13,131 nt of DNA from Pedosphaera sp. GTDB lineage: Bacteria > Verrucomicrobiota > Verrucomicrobiia > Limisphaerales > UBA9464. How positions within the stretch are numbered: position 1 is the first letter of the stretch; each line of letters opens with the position of its first letter. Shown in pieces: positions 7,331-13,131 of this stretch. Location of the stretch: the NCBI GenBank assembly GCA_009695405.1, contig SIAZ01000088.1:1-13131 (forward strand), given 5' to 3'. Under the pieces are notes generated by a model that did not search any database, was not told where the DNA came from, and saw nothing but the letters and a program-made list of their open reading frames with translations. Both the position numbers and the translations under genes were made by a program.

Positions 7331-7401
7331 ATAAAAAATAAAAAGTCTCTGAATGAGATTGAGGATGCTTGGGCTTGAGTTGGGCACTGAGAAGGTCTAG
7401 C

Positions 7402-7412
7402 AGGAGGGAATG
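7402..7412 (+). promoter_or_regulatory. strong Shine-Dalgarno set unusually close to the start
   Basis: AGGAGG at 7402-7407 is followed by only GA before ATG at 7410. An in-frame TAG at 7398-7400 excludes any earlier start. The next in-frame codons already encode the twin-arginine motif, so a later start would destroy the signal peptide. The spacing of two bases is well below the usual five to nine. Confidence 0.7.
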
Positions 7413-8774
7413 ACACGACGCCGTTTTATCGAATCCAGTGCCGCTGTATCCGCTTTGGCCTTTGTTCCAACCACCTTTGCCCAAGACCGTCCGCTCCGAG
7501 TAGGGCTCATCGGCACAGGTTGGTACGGAAAGGGAAGTTTGTTACGAGCGCTGCAAGTGGCCCCCATCGAAGTGATCTCTCTGTGCGACACGGATCGGGT
7601 CATGCTTGCCGAGGCGGCAAAGTTGGTCTCCCAACGGCAGAAATCTGGTCGGACGCCACGAACCTATGCGGATTTCCGTCAAGCCATAGCAGCCAAGGAT
7701 GTTGATGTGATGATGGTGTCTACACCGGATCATTGGCATGCAATTCCAGCCATTGCGGCGATGAAAGCGGGGATGGATGTCTACTGTGAAAAACCAACGG
7801 GGGTCGACATCATTGAGAGCCAATCGATGTTGGCCGCAGCAAGAAAATACAATTGTGTGGTTCAAGTGAATACGCAGCGGCGCAGCACCCCTCATTTGAT
7901 TGAGGCCAAGAATGAGATTATCACCTCAGGGAAGCTCGGGAAAATCATCAAGGTTGAAACTGGTGTCTGGTGGCATATGAGAAATCGGGACACCTTATCT
8001 ACTGCCCCCGATATCGCCCCGCCTGCGTCGCTTGACTATGATCTCTGGACTGGGCCCGCTCCGATGCGACCGTATTCCAAAATCAATCATCCACGCGGTT
8101 GGCGTTCTTTTAATGAGTACGGCAACGGGATTGTTGGTGATATGTGTGTCCATATGTTAGATATGGTCCGTTGGTTGCTCGATTTAGGTTGGCCGGAGGA
8201 AGTGACTTCCTGGGGAGGAATTTTGAATGATCGCCAAGCCCGAGCGAATATCAGCGACACTCAAACGGCGGTGTTTAAATTTCCCAAATTTGATGTGACA
8301 TGGAATCATCGGACTTGGGGCCGATCCCCAGAGCCAGAACCAGATTTTCAGTGGTTTGGGACGATTCACGGTGAGAATGGAATCTTGAAATGTGGCGTTT
8401 TTCGTTATGAATGGATTCCTAACGGAGCATCGAAGCCCGAGAAAAGTCGCAAGGCCTTGCTAGAATATGCGACGTATCCAGAAGACGAAACCGAAAAAGA
8501 TCTCGAACGTCATGTCGCCTCGGCCATGCGAGGGCACTGGAGAAATTTCCTCGAAGCACGCCAAAAGCGAGGAGTCATGCGACCCGTGGCAGATATTGAG
8601 CAGGCGCATATTTCGAGCAGTTCCTGTTTTCTCGCTAATCTCTCCATGAAACTAGGGCGATCCCTAAAATGGGATCCCACCACCCACACGGTGTCCGGGG
8701 ATGCGGAGGCCAATAACCAATTGATGCGACCCTACCGAGGGCCTTGGGTCCATCCGACCCCTGCAACGGTCTAA
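7410..8774 (+). CDS. Gfo/Idh/MocA family oxidoreductase, Tat-exported
   Basis: This is a putative NAD(P)-dependent sugar or cyclitol dehydrogenase of the glucose-fructose oxidoreductase superfamily. MTRRRFIESSAAVSALAF is a twin-arginine signal, with a likely signal peptidase site at TFA-QD (residue 24). The Rossmann motif GLIGTG lies at 32-37. The superfamily EKP motif is at 127-129, with STPDHWH at 104-110. GDMCVHMLD at 243-251 holds the conserved Asp/His pair used for substrate binding or catalysis. The 454 residues suit the exported subfamily that is highly expanded in Verrucomicrobiota and Planctomycetota, where members sit in glycan and polyol degradation clusters. The substrate cannot be read from the sequence. 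The gene is divergent from metF, and its stop overlaps the convergent gene at 8771. Confidence 0.9.
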   Translation: MTRRRFIESSAAVSALAFVPTTFAQDRPLRVGLIGTGWYGKGSLLRALQVAPIEVISLCDTDRVMLAEAAKLVSQRQKSGRTPRTYADFRQAIAAKDVDVMMVSTPDHWHAIPAIAAMKAGMDVYCEKPTGVDIIESQSMLAAARKYNCVVQVNTQRRSTPHLIEAKNEIITSGKLGKIIKVETGVWWHMRNRDTLSTAPDIAPPASLDYDLWTGPAPMRPYSKINHPRGWRSFNEYGNGIVGDMCVHMLDMVRWLLDLGWPEEVTSWGGILNDRQARANISDTQTAVFKFPKFDVTWNHRTWGRSPEPEPDFQWFGTIHGENGILKCGVFRYEWIPNGASKPEKSRKALLEYATYPEDETEKDLERHVASAMRGHWRNFLEARQKRGVMRPVADIEQAHISSSSCFLANLSMKLGRSLKWDPTTHTVSGDAEANNQLMRPYRGPWVHPTPATV

Positions 8775-10912
8775 GGTGTACACGGGGCAATTCGCGCTGT
8801 CCTGCTCTCGATCATACGGAGTGGGTCAAGCGAAAGGGCTTGATTAGAGACGCGAAAGAGAGCAAGGCAAGCGCGCGCGATGACAGGATCATTCAGTGGA
8901 ATGATCCCAGAGGTCAACCGGGCGGCCGGTTGTCCCGATCTTTCCACCGGATGAAAGGCTGTTTCTGAGGCCGCGTAGTCCCTAAATGTCGGATATCCTG
9001 CCGCTTTCAGTTGGGCTAGATTGATAAGGCGTAACAAACCGTGTCGCCCCGGAGCAACAGAGCGCATCAACTCCAGCGTCAGGCGTCCCATGGTATAACG
9101 AGGATTAATCTCCACCACAGGCTTCATACGCATCATTCCGGCTTCACGATAGAGGAAGGCATCAATTCCAATAGGACCGTGATAGCCTACAGCGTCGAGT
9201 TCCTTTTCAAGATGCTTTCGGATATGGTCAAAAAGTTGATGAATCCACAAAGGATCACGTCCTCGGAAAGCCTCCAGTACCGGAGTTGGGGGACGTCGAT
9301 CGAAGCACGGTTCGGCTGCATTGGCTCGGAATTGCCCCCGGTGATCGGTATGGAGAACCGCATATCCAATCCAACGAAGTTCGCCCAAGCCTTTCTCGAA
9401 ATGAACAGAAAAGTCAGCGGTTCGTTCCAACCACGGTTCAATCACCACACGACCGCCCCACCGAAAAGAGGCATCGATCCAACGTCTTTGAGCTTCGGAA
9501 AGTTCCGGTTCCCAGAGTCTCAGTGCATTTCCTCCGGCGAGACCTAAAGCACGTTTAATGACCACCCGATGGTGACCTCCACCGCGGAGGGTTTGGACAG
9601 CGTCGAGTGCTTGGTCGAGAGAGTCAGCGATGGTGCCAATTTGATCCGGACGATTCAGGAACAGTCGGGGTGCGATGTCCTTAAGTTGGGGATACAGCCT
9701 GCGAAAGAACTGAGCGCTCCAGTCCTTAGCAAAGAGGGGGAATTGTCGGACCAACTGTTCCTCGGAAGGAGTAGGGACAGTCCCCGTGACACTGGAACTA
9801 AGGGAGTGAAGATGCTGAAAAGAGTCGGGTGCCCAAGCCCAAGGTCGCAGTTCACCTACATTCCGTGAAGCCAGAGACTGAGTGTCATTGATCCGAATAA
9901 ATTCTGGGACAGGCAAACCGGCCAACCGAAGAGAACTCAAAAAAGCCGGCGACGGTACTTCAGGTACTAGGACGATATCGTCGTCGCCGCCGAGAAACTG
10001 AGGAAGAGAGGCGAGATCGGTGGTCAGTTGAATTTGTTGACGACTTAAAGTAGGAGACTTGCCCTGCTCGATAGACGTCTCGGCCAGTGGATTGAAGAGG
10101 AAGACACGGGGCGTTCGACCCTTGGAACGAGAAAAGGTTTGCAGCCGTTGAATAAAATCGTCGTCCAAACCCGCAGCACGGCGACCCTCAGCATTGAGAG
10201 TATCGCCCCGAGCTCGGCGAGGCGAAAGAGGGGGCCGGAGTGCTTGGGTAAACGCATCCCAATCACTGTGTTGGGGATTTTTCCAACGACGAAACCATTT
10301 TAACCCATGGGCGACATGAGCGATTTCATCTCGATAAATACGATTGAGGAGATCGGCTGTGGCGGTATCTCCCACTTGGGCAAAACCATGAGCAAAGTAG
10401 CGTGAAAAATCGAGATTTGCCTGTTCAAAGGTAAGACTGAGTCCGGAGACAAAATCCATCGGACAACCCATCGGAGAAATACTACGCCAGAAATAACCAC
10501 TCAGCGGCAAATCACCGAAATGGGTACCGCATTCTTGCATACGACCGAGGTAAAGACGGAGGTGTTCCTGTTCATCTTGTAGGGTTTTCATGATCCCACG
10601 ACGGAATGGGGTTGGAGCATCAGGAAAGCGAAGGAGCACCAAAGCCATTAGTTCGGTCGCCAATAATTCGTGATTGGCAAAGAAGTGTAGAATCCGGCCG
10701 CGACCCAATTCCGAGCCTAACCCTGCAAGCCCAGGGAAAGGTGATCCACCCTTATCAAGCTCCTTAAATTTCAAACCGACGGGACGACTGGGAGACTCTG
10801 GGGCGGCCAAAGAAAGACCAGGCCGCTCGTCAGTAATGACTCCCGGTCGGATCAGTTTTTCTTCAAGGCTGGTGCCGAAGACAATACGTTCGGCGAATTC
10901 GCGCAACTCCAT
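8771..10912 (-). CDS. fusion of a ferritin-like DUF455 domain and an ATP-grasp domain
   Basis: This 713-residue protein combines two modules. Residues 1-260 match the DUF455 (COG2833) ferritin-like family: MELREFAERIVFG at the N-terminus, ANHELLATELMA (79-90), DEQEHLRLYLGRM (113-125), SGYFW (138-142), LTFEQANLD (160-168) and RDEIAHVAHGLKW (194-206). Candidate metal ligands are Glu82 or Glu87, Glu114, His117, Glu163, Glu196 and His199. After a Pro/Arg-rich linker, residues about 268-640 look like an ATP-grasp fold: VVIKRALGLAGGNALRLWE (450-468) with nucleotide-binding Lys453, the hinge VIEPWLE (490-496), GIDAF (582-586), and the metal-binding motif VVEINPRYTMGR (599-610) with Glu600 and Asn602. 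ATP-grasp enzymes usually form amide or ester bonds through acyl phosphates; the substrate here is unknown. There is no signal peptide. No Shine-Dalgarno sequence is visible, and the start fits the family N-terminus. Confidence 0.85.
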   Translation of the reverse strand: MELREFAERIVFGTSLEEKLIRPGVITDERPGLSLAAPESPSRPVGLKFKELDKGGSPFPGLAGLGSELGRGRILHFFANHELLATELMALVLLRFPDAPTPFRRGIMKTLQDEQEHLRLYLGRMQECGTHFGDLPLSGYFWRSISPMGCPMDFVSGLSLTFEQANLDFSRYFAHGFAQVGDTATADLLNRIYRDEIAHVAHGLKWFRRWKNPQHSDWDAFTQALRPPLSPRRARGDTLNAEGRRAAGLDDDFIQRLQTFSRSKGRTPRVFLFNPLAETSIEQGKSPTLSRQQIQLTTDLASLPQFLGGDDDIVLVPEVPSPAFLSSLRLAGLPVPEFIRINDTQSLASRNVGELRPWAWAPDSFQHLHSLSSSVTGTVPTPSEEQLVRQFPLFAKDWSAQFFRRLYPQLKDIAPRLFLNRPDQIGTIADSLDQALDAVQTLRGGGHHRVVIKRALGLAGGNALRLWEPELSEAQRRWIDASFRWGGRVVIEPWLERTADFSVHFEKGLGELRWIGYAVLHTDHRGQFRANAAEPCFDRRPPTPVLEAFRGRDPLWIHQLFDHIRKHLEKELDAVGYHGPIGIDAFLYREAGMMRMKPVVEINPRYTMGRLTLELMRSVAPGRHGLLRLINLAQLKAAGYPTFRDYAASETAFHPVERSGQPAARLTSGIIPLNDPVIARACLALFRVSNQALSLDPLRMIESRTARIAPCTP
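8886..8907. repeat. perfect 9-bp hairpin inside the end of the DUF455/ATP-grasp gene
   Basis: GGATCATTC (8886-8894) and GAATGATCC (8899-8907) are perfect inverted copies around AGTG. The site encodes part of the C-terminal GIIPLNDPV of the minus-strand gene and lies 112 bases past the stop of the convergent oxidoreductase gene. No T-tract follows in either direction. Since the two genes overlap at their stops, this is the only obvious structure that could define the 3' end of the oxidoreductase transcript. Confidence 0.45.
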
Positions 10913-11100
10913 GCTTCGCTGAACACTCTACGGGGTCCAGTCTCTGGCTGAATCCTTTTCCGCAGAATTCTGTACCGAAGACATCGGGATTAAATCACGC
11001 CTCAAACCAATAGAGGAGAGGAGAGGCTGCCAACGAGTCAGACAAAAATACCATTTTACTTAGAGAATAGAGATAGCCGAACCTCTTCAGGCGGCGCCCC

Positions 11101-12114
11101 CTACGGCAAATAGTGTAATGCTTCCACCTGTGCATCCGCTGACGTCCGAAGCCCGAGACTATAGGTATTGGTTGCCCCTAGTGTTTCCCCCGATTTTAGC
11201 AAGGCCGATGGGCCGAGGGTTTCTAACTCGACGTAGTCTGCGTCTCCGCCGTTGGTATAAAGTTCCACTCGGCAGCCTTCATCGGGGGGCGCTGCCCAGG
11301 GTTCGGCCTGATTGGTAAAACTCCGCTTCATCCTTCGCGAAATGGAGCTTGTAAATTCAGTCGACACCTCAATTTTCAGAACATCTTTTGCTCCAACCCA
11401 AACGATCTTCTTCGAATCATTGCCAATTTTGTAACTCCCCTGTGGCTCGCGCCGCATCGAAACCAGACCGTTCTTCACACGAACCTTATCTGCTGGAGTC
11501 TTCCACTGAGCAGACCAACCGCCAACAAAAGCAGGGTTTTCTGATGCCGTAAAAAACACCCGATCTGGATCCTTTAATTGTGTAATAACCCAGACCGCCA
11601 TCTGCATTGGATCACCGGAGAGTTTTCGGTAGATCGTATCAATACTCATAAGAGCCGCATGAGGAGCCAATCGAATACGACGCTCGGTCACTATACCAAA
11701 CAGAGGGCTTACCGGTGATGTCATCACAACAGAACTTCCCTCGATTTGAGCAGCTAATCCGACTCGATCGAAGACATCTGGCGGAGGCCAGTTCCAAGAG
11801 GACTGCGGAGCTGGCCAGGTCTTATCGCCTCCAAAACTTCCGACGGCGGTTCCCCATGGATCCAGAGGCATTGATTTACCTAACAGCTGAGGATTCTCCC
11901 AAAACACCCCAGGGCGATCCTTCAATCCAAATTGCATCACCCGTCCAATCGAAGGAACAATCACTACCCAACACAGGTCATTTTCCATGCGGATAGCATC
12001 CGACCACCCTTGGTAGGGTTCGCGCCTAATACGGACCCCAGAACCGATTTTTGAAACACACCCAGCCAATGGAGCAATGACAGTAGCAAGTTTGATAAAG
12101 TGTCGTCGATGCAT
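11101..12114 (-). CDS. Tat-exported lipoprotein resembling DUF4380
   Basis: MHRRHFIKLATVIAPLAGC combines a twin-arginine motif (RRHFIK, residues 3-8) with a lipobox (LAGC, Cys19), so the protein should be exported folded and lipid-anchored. The mature part resembles DUF4380, a galactose-mutarotase-like beta-sandwich. Visible blocks are VVIVPSIGRVMQFGL (50-64), FWENPQLLGK (71-80), FGGDKTWPAPQSSWNWPPP (93-111) and a later MAVWVITQL block. The family has no established reaction. The fold and the neighbouring secreted oxidoreductase suggest a role with carbohydrates, which is inference. The length is 337 residues. The start is well supported by an AGGAGG sequence eight bases upstream. It lies upstream of the DUF455/ATP-grasp gene on the same strand with a 188-base gap and is divergent from the broken gene at 12330. 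Confidence 0.82.
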   Translation of the reverse strand: MHRRHFIKLATVIAPLAGCVSKIGSGVRIRREPYQGWSDAIRMENDLCWVVIVPSIGRVMQFGLKDRPGVFWENPQLLGKSMPLDPWGTAVGSFGGDKTWPAPQSSWNWPPPDVFDRVGLAAQIEGSSVVMTSPVSPLFGIVTERRIRLAPHAALMSIDTIYRKLSGDPMQMAVWVITQLKDPDRVFFTASENPAFVGGWSAQWKTPADKVRVKNGLVSMRREPQGSYKIGNDSKKIVWVGAKDVLKIEVSTEFTSSISRRMKRSFTNQAEPWAAPPDEGCRVELYTNGGDADYVELETLGPSALLKSGETLGATNTYSLGLRTSADAQVEALHYLP

Positions 12115-12122
12115 TAAAAGAC

Positions 12123-12128
12123 CCTCCT
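12123..12128 (-). promoter_or_regulatory. Shine-Dalgarno sequence of the DUF4380-like gene
   Basis: On the minus strand AGGAGG (complement of CCTCCT) sits eight bases before ATG at 12114, close to ideal spacing. It supports the start that includes the Tat and lipobox signal. It is notable because most other genes in the window lack such a site. Confidence 0.85.
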
Positions 12129-12329
12129 CAATGGGCTCTCTCTCTTCAACTTATTTGCATTAGGTCGAAGGCTGTTCAACAGAATTTAACGGCCCTGTGG
12201 CTAACTAAGTTTAGGCAAGATTCTCCGAGAAATTCCTTCACACTGAGCTTTTCCCGTCTCAGGTGGGAGCAATAGGGGCTTGCCAGTCCGCCGTATATGG
12301 CCAACCGTTAAGTCTCTGATCCATTCAAT

Positions 12330-12988
12330 ATGAACACGAAATTACTCCACGGATTGGCAGTCGCAGCACTCCTGCCTCTCTTGAAGTCAGTGCCCGCTCA
12401 GGAAGCGGCAACCGGACCTATCCGCGGCTCATTTTGGTCGGGAACAGTCATGCGAGGCAAGGGCGGCGTGGCAGCAGCAATGAAGGGGCTAGCTATTAAT
12501 CTCGGCCCAGATAAACGCAGCCATGTGGTCTATGATCTCGATACCCTCCGACTCTCTGTGGTCTAGATGGGTGATTTTCTCGAATTTGGAAATACCCTCA
12601 CCAAGATTGAATGGCCCCCTCCCCCCTCGGTCAAGGGCACCAATATCGCGTTCGACACCGCCATAGGCCCAGGTTGGGCTGATGCCTCTGGAAATTTTTC
12701 TGACACACGCGATCGTCAACAGGGGCCACTCCCAAAAAACTGGGCTCATTATGAAGGCCTCTATCGGCACGGCGATCAGGTCGTTCTCAAATATACCGTC
12801 GGGAACGTCGATATTCTGGAGAGTCCCTCCCTGCTGAAGTCAGGCGATCAATCTATCTTCATTCGTACCGTGCAACCCCTCTCCGCTCTTAAAAAGGCGC
12901 GTATCGTGGTCGCCTCGGTTAATCCGACTTTAGAACCTAAGATCAGTGCCAATTCGTTTAGTCTACAGGATCCGAGCAAAGGCACCTT
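12330..12988 (+). pseudogene. broken gene for a secreted DUF6797-like protein
   Basis: ATG at 12330 opens a frame with a Sec-type signal peptide (MNTKLLHGLAVAALLPLL, cleavage likely after VPA near residue 23). The frame reads GSFWSGTVMRGKGGVAAAMKG and VYDLDTLRLSVV, then meets TAG at 12564-12566. It continues in the same frame with MGDFLEFGN, GPGWADASGNF, QQGPLPKNWAHYEGLYRHGD and VVLKYTVG. Both halves together resemble the N-terminal part of DUF6797 proteins, large secreted proteins of Verrucomicrobiota and Planctomycetota that often continue into haem or PQQ-type domains. In relatives as remembered, a Trp follows LDTLR...; TGG to TAG would explain the stop. At about 12989 the frame runs into an IS3-family end, so the C-terminal part is missing. 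The family name is from memory and moderately sure; the disruption is seen directly. Confidence 0.72.
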
Positions 12989-13131
12989 TGGGCCTGCTTC
13001 GATAAAACGGACAGAGAAAAGGGAGTTATTGGTTAGTTATTTTTGAGTTCGAACTGAGCGGGTGAAAGGCCTCGGAGGGAGGTGTGACGGCGCTGGCGGT
13101 TATAGAAGATTTCAATGTAGTCGAAGATTTC
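12989..13131 (-). mobile_element. right end of an IS3-family insertion sequence, cut by the window edge
   Basis: The plus strand from 12989 reads TGGGCCTGCTTCGATAAAAC and then GGACAGAG. This resembles IS3-type terminal inverted repeats, which start with TG and carry a GGACA block about 20 bases in. A minus-strand transposase end follows 44 bases inside. The element interrupts the DUF6797-like gene. The other end, and any target-site duplication, lie outside the window. The exact boundary is inferred. Confidence 0.75.
13033..13131 (-). CDS. C-terminal end of an IS3-family transposase (OrfB), partial
   Basis: The minus strand from the window edge reads EIFDYIEIFYNRQRRHTSLR then GLSPAQFELKNN and a TAA at 13035-13033. 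This is the characteristic C-terminus of IS3-family OrfB, the DDE integrase core (rve) that, with OrfA, excises and inserts the element as a circular intermediate. The FDYIExFYNRxRRH and SPAxFE motifs are diagnostic. Only 32 codons are inside the window, and the catalytic triad lies outside. The gene points away from the DUF6797-like gene that the element interrupts. Confidence 0.9.
   Translation of the reverse strand, partial: EIFDYIEIFYNRQRRHTSLRGLSPAQFELKNN

Noticed and set aside
9041..9547. Plus-strand frame of 168 codons antisense to the DUF455/ATP-grasp gene
   Set aside because: It overlaps the conserved ATP-grasp motifs on the other strand and has no domain of its own.

Overview
The window looks like a chromosomal segment of a heterotrophic bacterium, most likely from the Verrucomicrobiota or a close relative in the PVC group. 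The evidence is indirect. Secreted Gfo/Idh/MocA oxidoreductases with twin-arginine signals, DUF4380-like lipoproteins and DUF6797-like secreted proteins are typical of Verrucomicrobiota and Planctomycetota, and most starts here lack a Shine-Dalgarno sequence. No rRNA or other decisive phylogenetic marker is present.

Left part (1-902): a probable ORF start runs off the left edge on the minus strand. It is followed by a long gene-poor, partly AT-rich stretch with one possible decayed transposase fragment. Housekeeping block, plus strand (903-6126): gnd (6-phosphogluconate dehydrogenase), aspS (aspartyl-tRNA synthetase, start set at 2484), rsmI (16S rRNA C1402 2'-O-methyltransferase) and a manganese-type superoxide dismutase that ends in a clear intrinsic terminator. 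Perfect hairpins without U-tracts lie in the gnd-aspS and aspS-rsmI gaps.

Minus-strand block (7265-6170): metF is followed by an initiator tRNA (tRNA-fMet, CAU) in the same direction, with a strong terminator after the tRNA. The initiator tRNA has an A:U pair where the first of three near-universal G:C anticodon-stem pairs is expected. metF is divergent from a Tat-exported Gfo/Idh/MocA oxidoreductase (7410-8774).

Accessory part (8771-13131): on the minus strand there is a 713-residue fusion of a ferritin-like DUF455 domain with an ATP-grasp domain, whose stop codon overlaps that of the oxidoreductase. Upstream of it on the same strand lies a Tat-exported lipoprotein resembling DUF4380. Divergent from that is the 5' part of a large secreted protein resembling DUF6797. 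This gene is broken twice, by an in-frame TAG and by an IS3-family element whose transposase C-terminus runs off the right edge.

The housekeeping genes are ordinary. The best candidates for new biology are the DUF455/ATP-grasp fusion, the variant initiator tRNA together with its linkage to metF, and the fresh-looking decay of the DUF6797-like gene.
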